The position numbers and the translations under genes are program-made. Below are positions 35,251 through 44,337 of a DNA stretch of 64,000 bases, in pieces (position 1 is the first letter of the stretch; each line of letters opens with the position of its first letter). The stretch lies in assembly GCF_014529705.1 (NCBI RefSeq), contig NZ_JAANIH010000002.1, forward strand, positions 99,572 through 163,571, written 5' to 3'. Source of the DNA: Bradyrhizobium campsiandrae (lineage in GTDB: Bacteria > Pseudomonadota > Alphaproteobacteria > Rhizobiales > Xanthobacteraceae). Under the pieces are notes generated by a model. It saw only the letters and a program-made list of their open reading frames with translations, was not told the DNA's origin and did no database searches.

Positions 35251-36543
35251 ATGACGGTCCAAATGGACGAGGTGGTGATGGATTCTCCGCAGGCTGGCCC
35301 CTTTGCGCCTTTCGAGTGGATGCTCTCCGCGCGCTATCTGCGGGCCCGCCGCAAGGAAGGGTTTGTCTCGGTCATCGCCGGGTTTTCGTTCCTGGGCATC
35401 ATGCTCGGGGTCGCCACGCTGATCATTGTCATGGCGGTGATGAACGGCTTTCGCACCGAACTCCTGGGCAAGATTCTCGGCTTCAACGGGCATATCGTGG
35501 CACAGCCGCTGGAAACGCCACTGACGGACTGGAAGGACGTCACTGAGCGCATCAGTCAGGTGCAGGGCGTTCGCTTGGCGATTCCTGTTGTCGACGGCCC
35601 GGCCCTGGCCTCGTCGTCCAACGCCTCCGGCGTCCTGGTGCGCGGCATTCGGGCTGCCGACCTCAATCAGCTTCCCTCGATCGCGGGCAGTATCACAAAT
35701 GGGTCGCTCGACCATTTTGACGAGGGCCAGGGCGTCGCCATCGGCCAGGGCCTGGCCGATCAGCTCTCCGTCCAGGCCGGCGATAGCATCACCCTCGTTG
35801 CACAGCGCGGCGCCGTCACGCCGATGGGCATGATGCCGCGCGTCAAGAAGTATGCGGTCGCGGCAGTATTCAAGATCGGAATGTCCGAATACGATTCAAG
35901 CGTCATTTTCCTGCCGATCGCGGAGGCGCAGGCGTTTTTCAACCGCAATCAGGACGTGACCGCGATCGAGGTATTCACGGCCAATCCTGATCGGGTCGAC
36001 CTGTTTCGCAAGACCGTCGCGGAAGCGGCCGGCCGGCCAGTCTTCCTGGTCGACTGGCGGCAGCGCAATGCGACCTTCTTTGGCGCGCTCGAGGTCGAGC
36101 GCAACGTGATGTTCCTGATCCTGAGCCTGATCGTGCTCGTGGCCGCGCTGAACATCGTGTCCGGCCTGATCATGCTGGTGAAGGACAAAGGCAGCGACAT
36201 CGCCATCCTCAGGACCATGGGAGCCTCGCAAGGAGCGATCATGCGGACCTTCATGATCACGGGCGCATCGATCGGCGTGGCCGGCACGCTGGTCGGCTTT
36301 GTCGTCGGGCTTCTTGTCTGCGCGAATATCGAGCCGATCCGACAGTTCATGTCCTGGCTGACGAACACTGACCTGTTCCCGCCAAAACTCTATTTCCTGT
36401 CAAAGCTGCCGGCGGACATCGATCTCGTCGAAACCGCGGGGGTCGTGACCATGGCGCTGACCCTGTCGTTTCTCGCGACGCTCTACCCGTCGTGGCGCGC
36501 CGCGCGGCTCGATCCCGTCGAGGCGCTGCGACAGGCGGGCTAG
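35251..36543 (+). CDS. LolC/LolE-type lipoprotein-releasing permease
   Basis: A 430-residue inner-membrane protein with the four-helix MacB/LolCE layout: helix 1 at about 45-70 (SFLGIMLGVATLIIVMAVMNGF), a large periplasmic domain, then three C-terminal helices with LMLVKDKGSDIAILRTMGAS and the end motif YPSWRAARLDPVEALR. It would extract lipoproteins for transport to the outer membrane, with LolD as ATPase. No lolD follows; the next gene is on the other strand. ATG 35251 follows AGGAGAG. Confidence 0.87.
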   Translation: MTVQMDEVVMDSPQAGPFAPFEWMLSARYLRARRKEGFVSVIAGFSFLGIMLGVATLIIVMAVMNGFRTELLGKILGFNGHIVAQPLETPLTDWKDVTERISQVQGVRLAIPVVDGPALASSSNASGVLVRGIRAADLNQLPSIAGSITNGSLDHFDEGQGVAIGQGLADQLSVQAGDSITLVAQRGAVTPMGMMPRVKKYAVAAVFKIGMSEYDSSVIFLPIAEAQAFFNRNQDVTAIEVFTANPDRVDLFRKTVAEAAGRPVFLVDWRQRNATFFGALEVERNVMFLILSLIVLVAALNIVSGLIMLVKDKGSDIAILRTMGASQGAIMRTFMITGASIGVAGTLVGFVVGLLVCANIEPIRQFMSWLTNTDLFPPKLYFLSKLPADIDLVETAGVVTMALTLSFLATLYPSWRAARLDPVEALRQAG

Positions 36544-36618
36544 TAGCGAGTGCGTCAGGTTGGCGATGGGTTTCGCAAGGGCTCAGCCGCCCCTCCTACC
36601 CCGGCTACACATCCGACG

Positions 36619-38063
36619 TCACGTCGGAGAAAACATCTCGACGAACGTCCTGATGGTGCTGGAGACCTTGTCTTCGGACACGTGCCAAGCCGCGCCGTCA
36701 TCGGCCGCGTAGAAGTCGCCGGCATTCGAGCCGGCCCATCGGAAGATCTCGAACGACGGCCAGTAGAAGATGTCGGAAATACCGGAGTTGTTGACCACCT
36801 CATGGGCGGTCAATCGCATGGTGCTCTTCGACAGGCAGTCGGCCTGCACCGCCGACTCGAATTCGAACGAGGCCTGCAACGGCACCGGCGAGACCGTGAC
36901 GACGATCTTGATCTCGGGCGCGACGCTCCTGATGAAGTCGAGGAGATAGAGCACGTTGTCGACGTTCTCTTTCACGCTCGTGGTCCGATACAGATATTTC
37001 TCGGCAAGCGCCCGCGAATTCAGGGCGGTCGGCCGCGGCAGCACGAAGCTGCCGGTGTCCCTTTCGAAGAAGGCCGGTGCGACGCCGAGGGTCAGGATGA
37101 ACACGTCGCTGCTCTTGATGGCCTTGAGCGTGTTGTCCTTGCTCCAGCCAGGCGGCAGCAGTTCGACGAACCTGGCCTTGATGGCCTGATCGATATCGGC
37201 GTCGCGCAGCCAGTCGACGAACACCCTGTTGGCGAACGTCGTGTTGATATATTCCGAGATCTCCATGTGGTGGCTGGTATAGCCGCTCTCGATCAGGTTC
37301 TTGGACAGGTTCCTCGCAAAGCACGAGCCCATCGTGAAGAAGCGCGTGCTCTTCTCGATGAACTTCGGCGCGCTGTTCAGATTGACCGCGATGTGGTTGC
37401 GGATCAGCTTGCGCAGATCGCCGGTGAAGTCCGAGGTTTCCGGATAGCGGCCGACCTTCTTGCTGTCGGTTGCAGCGCCGGAGGCCGCCTTGTTCAGCTG
37501 CGACCTGGCAAACTTCAGCGTTTCCCTGTTGGTCTCGGTATCGAACGCCCTGGGCTCGAGCCGCATCGCCTTTTCGAGGCTCGCAATCGACTCCTCGAAC
37601 GCGTTGCATCGCGTCAGCACCTCGCTGAGATGAAAATGGTCGTCGGCACGATTTGATTGACGGGCCAACTTGCGAAGCAGATCGATCGCCCTGTCATTCG
37701 GCCCGATAAAGTTGCACCTCATGGCCGCGCCCCTGACCAGGTTCAGATTGTCCTCGGTCGGGTTGTTGAGGATCTCGGGATGGTCGTCCAGGATCGACAA
37801 CAGGAGATCGCACGCTTCGGCAAGCTTCTTGTGGGTGCCGTCCTCGATCAGATGCGCGTAGATGAAGCGCGCATTGACGTCCTTGCTGTCGAGCTGGAGC
37901 AGCTTCCTGAACCGCTGATGTAGTCCTTGTCCTCGATATATTTGTTGCCGAGGTCCCTGAGTTGGCGGGTCACCATCTCGAGTTGGCTGGGAACGGCGGG
38001 CTTCGCGGTCTTGCTTAAATTGCACCCTTGTTTGTCGATGGCATGGTGTGATGGGCCACGCAC
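36619..38063 (-). pseudogene. GSCFA-domain protein with N-terminal frameshift
   Basis: The C-terminal 300 residues form a GSCFA domain (FFTMGSCFARNLSKNLIESG, EYINTTFANRVFVDWL, TLGVAPAFFERDTG), a family associated with TPR repeats and probably acting on surface glycans. The upstream frame contains plausible TPR helices (MVTRQLRDLGNKYIEDKDY up to about 37921), but continuation (HQRFRKLLQLDSKDV) is in another frame. One missing C at about 37920 would restore TAC-CAT-CAG. The likely original start is ATG 37976 or the upstream GTG 38063. It may be a real mutation or a sequencing error; the downstream frame alone is also open to 38079. Confidence 0.7.
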
Positions 38064-38432
38064 GCAGATACGGACACAACTAGGATGGGTCGAAGGCCCC
38101 GTTCATCGCCTCTCAGCAGGCGCCGATTCGCGTAAACAGAGTATTAACCAAATGCAGCAGCCCGTTTTCTCACTCTGGAGATGCAATACCCGTCAATTCA
38201 CGCAGTGGCGGACATAAGCTGTCCCATCACCTGGTCAATCCGTGCGGAACCTGCGCTTGCCGGGCTGCATTCCATTACCTTTAAGTTGATGTAAATGGCC
38301 GCTAGGCTATCTCTGTGCCATGCCCGCGATTGTCATGCCGTCCGGTCACGCAGCTATTTCAGACAGCAAATGCTCCGCAGGCGAACCAGCCTGCGGGCTC
38401 GATCTCCTATCCAACTTCGCACGGTCCTGGTG
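38064..38432. other. 369-bp gap without a supported gene
   Basis: The sequence between the divergent GSCFA and membrane-protein genes is AT-richer than its neighbours (GTATTAACCAAATG at about 38140) and should carry both promoters. An in-frame extension of the membrane-protein frame to 38295 has no signal or family character and is not annotated. Confidence 0.4.
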
Positions 38433-40109
38433 ATGGTTACGCTGGACGCAGGCGCCGTCACGCGCCGGCCTATCATCACCCCAACGATGCCGTTGGTGAT
38501 CGGCGGCTTCGTCGTCCTGACCGTCCTTTTCTTCTGGCCATGGCTCGCGCATCTGTCATCGGCGCTGATCGGGCCCGAAGAAGACAATATGCAGGATTTC
38601 TGGAACAGTTGGCACGCGGCGACAGCGCACGGCTGGCGCGACCTCCTGTTCACGAATCAAATCCGCTATCCCGAGGGGACATCGCTCAGCTACCATTCGT
38701 TTGCCTGGCCGCAGGTTGCCGCCGTGACGCTGCTGGGCCACGTCTTCGGCACCAGCTTTACCAACCTGGTCCTCTTCCAAAATGTGACGTTGCTGGCTTC
38801 CTTCCCGCTGTCAGCGGTCGCGATGTTTCTGCTGGCACGCCACCTTCTGGGCGAGCGCGCCGGATGCAACGCGGGCGCGGTGCTGGCCGGCTTCGTCTTT
38901 GCCTTCAATCCCTGGCATGTGGCGCAAGTGATGCACCACGCCCATGTCGCGACGATCGAATTCCTGCCGCTATTTGCGCTGTTCTATCTGAGGTCACTCG
39001 AAGAGCGGAGTTATCTATATCTCGCCGCGGCAAGCGGAATGATGGCACTCAGCGGGCTGTCATGCTGGTATTATCTGTTCTACGCGTTTTACTTCATGGC
39101 TTTTGATCTCGTGTATCGATGCAACCGCGATCGGATATGGCCGGACAAATGGATGCTGGCCGTCCCGATATTCTGCGTGATCGGCAGCATTCTCTTGCTT
39201 TCGCCTTGGCTGATACCGATGATCATCGCCCGCGGTCCTGCCAATGGCGGCACCAACGCGTTCGTCGCCGATGCCTGGGCCCTGGTCGCCTTTCCGCCGA
39301 CCCATCTTCTGGCTCAGTTCGGCGCGAGCATCTATGCCCGCCTGACCGGCAATGCCTGGGAGGCCACGGTCTATCTGGGCCTCGCCAATCTCACGGTGCT
39401 GGCCTGGGCGTTTGCTTGCAAGACGGAGGCCGACAAGCGGATATTGCACTACGCGCTGGCCGGGATGCTGTTCTTTCTCGTGCTTGCCGCGGGTGAGACG
39501 CTCCATATCGGAGGACATCCGTCCGGGGTGCCGCTGCCTTATTTCGTCCTGGCCAATCTGCCTTTTTTCGGCAATGTCCGCACGCCTGCCCGTGCCATTG
39601 TCATGGTCTACATGTTCCTCAGTCTTGGCCTGGCCCAAGCTTGCGTCATGGCCGCGCGCGGGGACGGCATGAGGCGACGCACCTGCATGGCACTTCTCGC
39701 GATGGCGATGCTGCTCGACTTCTTTCCTGCGAACCTTGCCGCCACCCCGATGCGCTGCCCGCCCGCACTCACTGCGATCGCCGACGACCCTGACAGCTTC
39801 GGCGTACTGGATCTGCCCCGCGGCTACATTGCGGGAAACATCGCCATGGCGCGATCAGTCTGCCATGGTCACCCCATCGTGGCAGGCGAGACGTCACGCA
39901 AACTCGGCGTTACGCTTGCCGATCGCCTCGAAACCGACGATCTGGCGCTCCAGCAGCGCCAACTCACGGCAGCTCACGTCAAATATATCGTGCTGCGCCG
40001 CTCCCCGTCTTTCGTCTGGAACGAGACCGACGGCCGCCTCTCCGATTACATGCGAGCATACAGGCAAGTCAGCGCGGACGAAGACGCGATCGTCTTGCGT
40101 GTCTATTGA
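38433..40109 (+). CDS. Polytopic membrane protein, GT-C-like
   Basis: A 558-residue protein with about 11-12 transmembrane helices and a C-terminal soluble tail of about 110 residues. After helix 1 it has the acidic loop GPEEDNMQDFWNSWHAA and YPEGTSLSYHSFAWP, the position where GT-C glycosyltransferases carry catalytic acidic residues. It may transfer sugars from a lipid donor to a surface polymer; this is inferred from topology only. ATG 38433 is used; upstream starts are possible. A second such protein lies at 42147-43643. Confidence 0.7.
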   Translation: MVTLDAGAVTRRPIITPTMPLVIGGFVVLTVLFFWPWLAHLSSALIGPEEDNMQDFWNSWHAATAHGWRDLLFTNQIRYPEGTSLSYHSFAWPQVAAVTLLGHVFGTSFTNLVLFQNVTLLASFPLSAVAMFLLARHLLGERAGCNAGAVLAGFVFAFNPWHVAQVMHHAHVATIEFLPLFALFYLRSLEERSYLYLAAASGMMALSGLSCWYYLFYAFYFMAFDLVYRCNRDRIWPDKWMLAVPIFCVIGSILLLSPWLIPMIIARGPANGGTNAFVADAWALVAFPPTHLLAQFGASIYARLTGNAWEATVYLGLANLTVLAWAFACKTEADKRILHYALAGMLFFLVLAAGETLHIGGHPSGVPLPYFVLANLPFFGNVRTPARAIVMVYMFLSLGLAQACVMAARGDGMRRRTCMALLAMAMLLDFFPANLAATPMRCPPALTAIADDPDSFGVLDLPRGYIAGNIAMARSVCHGHPIVAGETSRKLGVTLADRLETDDLALQQRQLTAAHVKYIVLRRSPSFVWNETDGRLSDYMRAYRQVSADEDAIVLRVY

Positions 40110-40137
40110 TCGGCAATACGCAGGGCCGGAGCTAAAC

Positions 40138-40180
40138 CATGATCCGGAAAGGTGCGAAGCGGTTGTCCGAAAATGTCATG
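40138..40180. repeat. Dispersed palindromic repeat CATGATCCGGAAA...GTCATG
   Basis: An imperfect 43-base palindrome whose ends are CATGATCCGGAAA and TCCGAAAATGTCATG, with CGAAGCGGTTG in the middle. It matches the form of a well-known intergenic repeat of Rhizobiales as I recall it. It lies just after the membrane-protein gene, in a 336-base gap with no gene. Confidence 0.65.
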
Positions 40181-40353
40181 TCTGAGCAGCCGCCGAGCTG
40201 CCTATTGCATGCTCCTGACCTCGCCCGCGAACCTCCCCGCAGATCACATCCTGCCTCCGTCGCATCCACCATCGAGGTCGGCGCCGCCATCAAATCCCCA
40301 TAGGGCTCGCTGCCCAGCGGGTGCCAAACTCCCGCGACTTCGTGCCTTGTCGC

Positions 40354-40410
40354 TTTTTGGACGCCGGTCAATCGAGCCTGCGGAGCCTCCTCATTGCCGG
40401 CGTCCAAAAA
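40354..40410. repeat. Perfect 14-bp inverted repeat TTTTTGGACGCCGG/CCGGCGTCCAAAAA
   Basis: Arms at 40354-40367 and 40397-40410 are fully complementary, separated by 29 bases. The T run is on the 5' side and the A run on the 3' side, which is the wrong way round for a terminator on either strand. It could be the ends of a small decayed element or a regulator site. Confidence 0.6.
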
Positions 40411-40445
40411 ACTGCACAGGAGCGGAAGCGACCGAAGGAGGTGTA

Positions 40446-40919
40446 TTAGATAGCGAGAAGCTTGGTCATGCACCAGAAGGGGACATCAGTCTGACCGTGC
40501 TCACCGGCAACCGGCTCCGTTATTTTCTCTTTATTGTGCCAGCCCATGCGCTCGTAGAAGCGGCGCGCACGTTCGTTGCCAACGAGACAGTGCAGTTCGG
40601 ACTCGGTAACGCCCTCCTTGGCCATCTCAATTTCAGAGGCTGTCAACAGACGTGACGCGGCTTGCGTGCCTCGATGTGGCATCGCTACATAAAGTTGACC
40701 CAGAATGTGGCCTCTCCACGCCGAAAACGCCACGATCTCTTCGTTCAGTTCCGTTACCAAAGTCGACTGCAAGAGTGCCGTCATCCTTTCCATGAAAAAC
40801 TCCGTGGACCGACGGATTATTTCTGCACGGGGCATGAAGGGAGCGTGGGTCTCGTGCCAAACCGCGTGATAGAGAGCAGCCACCTGAGGGATATCTGACA
40901 CGTATGCACGCCGGATCAT
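40446..40919 (-). CDS. GNAT-family N-acetyltransferase
   Basis: A 157-residue acetyltransferase of normal length. Family elements are MIRRAYVSDIPQVAALYHAV, the acetyl-CoA loop region VAMPHRGTQAASRLLTASE, and GNERARRFYERMGW near residues 114-127. Acceptor unknown. The gene stands at the edge of a decayed region with an integrase fragment. Confidence 0.85.
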   Translation of the reverse strand: MIRRAYVSDIPQVAALYHAVWHETHAPFMPRAEIIRRSTEFFMERMTALLQSTLVTELNEEIVAFSAWRGHILGQLYVAMPHRGTQAASRLLTASEIEMAKEGVTESELHCLVGNERARRFYERMGWHNKEKITEPVAGEHGQTDVPFWCMTKLLAI

Positions 40920-41042
40920 CGGGTCATTCTCCAATTGTCGCCGCAACAGTGTGGTATGCGGCACGGTTGAGAGGATAGCGCGGCAGGGCGTCCTGTCTTG
41001 AGATGAGGGGTTCGCAGCCTTCACCAAGACAGGGGCATCCCC

Positions 41043-41255
41043 ATGACCGACGAGGCAGTGAGCTCGTTGCGCCGGCGCATGATCGAAGACATGACGATCC
41101 GCAAGTTCGCGCCCAAGACCCAACATGACTACGTGCAGAGGGTCAAGAACTTCGCTGCCTTCCTCGGACGATCCCCGGATATGGGGAGCTTCGAGGACGT
41201 GCGGCGCTACCAGCTGCATCTGGTATCGAGCGGCGCCGGCGTGCCGAAACCGCTC
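41043..41255 (+). pseudogene. Tyrosine recombinase N-terminal fragment
   Basis: About 70 residues (SSLRRRMIEDMTIRKFAPKT, YVQRVKNFAAFLGRSPD, VRRYQLHLVSSGAGVP) form the SAM-like core-binding domain of a phage/IS-type tyrosine integrase. The similarity ends near 41255 and no catalytic domain with the R-H-R-Y residues follows; the open frame then runs into unrelated sequence. This is a remnant of a mobile element. Confidence 0.8.
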
Positions 41256-41385
41256 ACAACAAGTGACATGGCCCCGTTGACAATCCGCAGACGGCCGGAG
41301 CACTATAGCACAGCTGCAGTAGGGCGCATCGGCCGAGGCCGAAGGGGCAATGCCCACCTACGTTTAGTATCCCGTAGTTGCGCCC

Positions 41386-41978
41386 ATGCCGAACCTCGAA
41401 AACCTCAAGAAGCAGGCCAAGCAATATCTGCGTTGGCATCGTGATCGGTATCATCCGGTCGCCGCCGAGATTAGAGCTGCGCTACCTCGCTTTCGGCACC
41501 TCGATGATCATCAGGTGCTGGGGGCATCATTTAAGCTCAGCGACGCGCAGGAGCTTGTGGCACGCCGTAAATCAAGCAGACGACGATACAGCCGACCCTA
41601 AGTGGCACAGAAGCCCAACTCTATGTCGCGGACGTTAAGGTGTCCTGCGACTTCTTTATATCCAAGCTCGGGTTTGTGGTCGAATTTGTTTATGGAGATC
41701 CGCCGTTTTACGGCATGGTCAAGCGCGACCGGGCGCGGCTTTGCATGCGCCGAGTTTGCGAACCAGTCTTTGTCGGGGACATTCGCCAGCGCGAACACCT
41801 TCTGTCGGCCTCGATAACTGTCGACACGGCGGCGGAGATCAAACAGCTCTTCTTGGAATTTCAAGCCACAGGAGTGACGTTGCATCAAGGATTGAAGAAA
41901 GAGCCTTGGGGCGCACGGAACTTCATCGTGCTTGACCCCGATGGCAATCTGATCTTGTTCGCCGGGCCTGCCGACTAA
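41386..41978 (+). pseudogene. Glyoxalase/VOC-family gene broken by frameshift and internal deletion
   Basis: The first part (41386-41601, MPNLENLKKQAKQYLRWHRD to DAQELVARRKSS) is the N-terminal segment that in related proteins precedes a VOC domain. The second part, in another frame from about 41571 to 41978, reads TEAQLYVADVKVSCDFFISK, YGDPPFYGMVKRDRARLC, LHQGLKKEPWGARNF and IVLDPDGNLILFAGPAD. That is a full VOC half but without a start codon. Expected sequence between the parts (a Phe/Trp-rich linker) is missing, so a short deletion with frameshift is likely. Confidence 0.75.
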
Positions 41979-41988
41979 CGCCCACGAA

Positions 41989-42039
41989 TGACGATGGCAC
42001 TCGCTCCGCCATCGTCATGTCCGGTTTGGGTCAAACCGG
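41989..42039. repeat. Two consecutive hairpins after the VOC pseudogene
   Basis: TGACGATGGC/GCCATCGTCA (41989-41998, 42008-42017; perfect 10 bp) is followed by CCGGTTTG/CAAACCGG (42021-42028, 42032-42039; perfect 8 bp, loop GGT). The second resembles a dispersed Bradyrhizobium motif. No T tract, so terminator function is uncertain. Confidence 0.6.
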
Positions 42040-42146
42040 CCATGCCCGGATTGAACAGAACATTTCTGTTTAGACCTTCAAAGCCGACGTCTGCGCCTTA
42101 TAAGTGTATGCCTAGAGCGAGCCGGCGGATCTCGAATGACCAGGGG

Positions 42147-43643
42147 TCAATGCGCCAGGCCCGGTCTCACATATACGCTTTCGTAGGCCCCGGTGTGGTC
42201 CTCTTTCCATCCTCGTTTTCCCACGAGGAACTGTCTCAGTTCTTCATGGTTCGTGAGCCACAGCACGGCATCGATGCGATATTTTTCGAGTATTTCGTCC
42301 CAAGCGCCTTCATCGATCTCCCAATGAACGAGCCTGAAATAGTCCCGCAACAATTCATCGGGATAGGCCGTTGCAGCTCGTCCATCCACAAACAAAGGGA
42401 CCGATCCGTGGGTGCGGAGGATCAGGTATCCTCCGACATTCCAGTGATTGAGAATCCGCGCATGCGTCAGATGCGTCTGCAGATACTGAGCGTCCTGCTC
42501 CGATAACATATCGGGTAACGCGATGGCCGGCTCTATCCGAAAGAAGGTCAGAGGCAATGCGCATGCGCCCGCGATCGCTGCCGTCATGAACGCTTGCTGA
42601 ACGGCCAAGTGAGGCAGCTGCCTTGGCAGAAATCGATCGAGGTGCAGAGCCACAGGAATCGCCGAGAAAATGAAGAAAAAGGACATGTATCGAAATTGGG
42701 TGAGCCCGAGCGCAAGAAAGACCCAGGAAAGAATGCGAGGCTCGAGGCGGATCTTCGTGGAGGCCCCATACCGCAATTCGAGCGCGACAAACGCCAGAAT
42801 ATAGGCCATTCCGGGAATGCTCCCCGGGATTTCCATGTTGTGAGCGTACGGCAGCCACTCACCGATATTGCCCTGAACAAAGTGTCCCAGGGTCGCGGTC
42901 ACGCCCTGATAGACTTGCCACCCCCATGGATTGACGAAGGTTGCAGCAAAGCAACCGAGCCCCGCGAGTGCTATGATTTTGAACCTGCTCCAGTCGCGCC
43001 GGACGAGCGCCCCTGCCCCGAAGACGGCGAGGATCATGAAGCCCAGAACGAATCCTCCGTGCAAATTGACCCACAGCATCATCAGCAAGGGCAACAGCAA
43101 CAGTTTCGTAGACCGCAGACATTCCCGGTAGAAAATGACGCTGAGCAGCATTGTCGCAACGTTCGGAGACGCCGCCAGATAGCTGTTGGGAGCAGCCTCG
43201 TAAGCGGGATAAAGAAGGCACGTCGCGAAAATCGCGGCGCCGACCGCGAGCGTAGACGCCCCGCTCGCGAGGCACGCCGACGTCAGATACAAGACGATCA
43301 GGGCGCCGCATATGACGACCAGGCCGACAAGTCCACCGTACCCCGCGTACTCGACAATCACGCTGGCAATAACATCCCAGAGCCAGGAGAGGTTGAACCA
43401 CTGCTTGGTCCCGAGAGTGAACGACCAGGGATCTTGGAACGGAACGTGTGATTTGCTTCTGATCAACTCACCAGCGGCCAAATGCCAGCCGAGGTCGTAG
43501 TGACTTAAGATGAGTGAGGCGTTCGAAACGTAGAACACGCTCAAGAGCGAGATCAGGAATGCATAGGTTCCCAACGTCGACGACGACGTCGCTCCGGATT
43601 GTCCAGCAATCGTCTGGCTTGTCCAGAAAGTCCGATCGTTCAT
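42147..43643 (-). CDS. Polytopic membrane protein, GT-C-like
   Basis: A 498-residue protein with about ten or eleven transmembrane helices. Helix 1 is followed by LILSHYDLGWHLAAGELI, with the acidic residue typical of GT-C sugar transferases, and FQDPWSFTLGTKQWFNLSWL. The C-terminal 110 residues are soluble (LNHWNVGGYLILR, PLFVDGRAATAYPDELL), a pattern seen in uncharacterised membrane glycosyltransferases. Its gene has lower GC than neighbours, suggesting separate ancestry. Function is inferred from topology. Confidence 0.7.
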   Translation of the reverse strand: MNDRTFWTSQTIAGQSGATSSSTLGTYAFLISLLSVFYVSNASLILSHYDLGWHLAAGELIRSKSHVPFQDPWSFTLGTKQWFNLSWLWDVIASVIVEYAGYGGLVGLVVICGALIVLYLTSACLASGASTLAVGAAIFATCLLYPAYEAAPNSYLAASPNVATMLLSVIFYRECLRSTKLLLLPLLMMLWVNLHGGFVLGFMILAVFGAGALVRRDWSRFKIIALAGLGCFAATFVNPWGWQVYQGVTATLGHFVQGNIGEWLPYAHNMEIPGSIPGMAYILAFVALELRYGASTKIRLEPRILSWVFLALGLTQFRYMSFFFIFSAIPVALHLDRFLPRQLPHLAVQQAFMTAAIAGACALPLTFFRIEPAIALPDMLSEQDAQYLQTHLTHARILNHWNVGGYLILRTHGSVPLFVDGRAATAYPDELLRDYFRLVHWEIDEGAWDEILEKYRIDAVLWLTNHEELRQFLVGKRGWKEDHTGAYESVYVRPGLAH

Positions 43644-44102
43644 TCCACCGCATCCAAGTCAGACCTCCGGCGGCTTGCTGCCGTCGGTTGCCATCCATTC
43701 TCTCAGTGGCTTAGACGTGAATTATCTAGGGTAGCGTAAAGTTTGATTGTGCAATCACGACTCGGCAATCAAAAGGAAATCGACAGTTAATGCTTGGTTA
43801 GATTTGACGACATTCTGAATGGTCAATGCGCTGCCGGCCGGGTGGGTAGCCTTTCGAGGCGCCGCTATCGCGGAGCGCCTGGCACCGTTGCCGTCAGGCT
43901 TGTCAACGCGCGGCCCGCGGAACCGATCCTGCCATCATGAAATCATGCACCTGTTTTGCCCGACAGGTCAAGTCGATTTCGTAAAATCCGCAATATCCAT
44001 TTTCGAAGGCCCGCCAGCTTGGCCTTTCAACCACTTGCCTACTGCGCATGGGGTTGTTTTCGACTTTTGCGCCGGCCCCGCCTCGTGGGCCTTCGCCGGC
44101 CA
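43644..44102. other. 459-bp gap without a supported gene
   Basis: About 43690-43820 is clearly AT-rich (AGTTTGATTGTGCAATCACG, CAATCAAAAGG) and is likely the promoter region of the membrane protein. Plus-strand open frames across 43819-44217 have no Shine-Dalgarno and overlap the real small gene at 44103-44252 on the other strand. Confidence 0.4.
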
Positions 44103-44252
44103 TCAGTGCCGCTTGAAATACTGCACCTCCCGCTCATGCTTCTCGGCCGCCGCGCGGCTCTTGAACGTGCCGAGGTTGCGGCGCTTGCCGGTCTTGGGAT
44201 TCACCTTGCGCGAATAGAGCCGGTATTCGCCGGATGCGAGCTTGCGGATCAT
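44103..44252 (-). CDS. Very small basic protein (49 residues)
   Basis: MIRKLASGEYRLYSRKVNPK followed by TGKRRNLGTFKSRAAAEKHE and a short YFKRH tail. AGGAGG lies seven bases before the ATG, one of the strongest Shine-Dalgarno sites in the window. Similar tiny basic proteins are common in Bradyrhizobium genomes. The RKVNPKTGKRRNLGTF segment looks like a short beta unit as in phage-integrase arm-binding or AP2-like domains, which suggests nucleic-acid binding. Function unknown. Confidence 0.75.
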   Translation of the reverse strand: MIRKLASGEYRLYSRKVNPKTGKRRNLGTFKSRAAAEKHEREVQYFKRH

Positions 44253-44337
44253 GGTTGCGCCTCCTGTCGTGATTTCGGGTCACCGCGATCGAGGTCAACC
44301 CGCCTCGCACGCGGTCCGTTCCGTCACCGCCTGCCGG

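Noticed and set aside
43819..44217. A 132-codon plus-strand open frame
   Set aside because: No Shine-Dalgarno or family match, and it overlaps the strongly supported 49-residue gene on the other strand.
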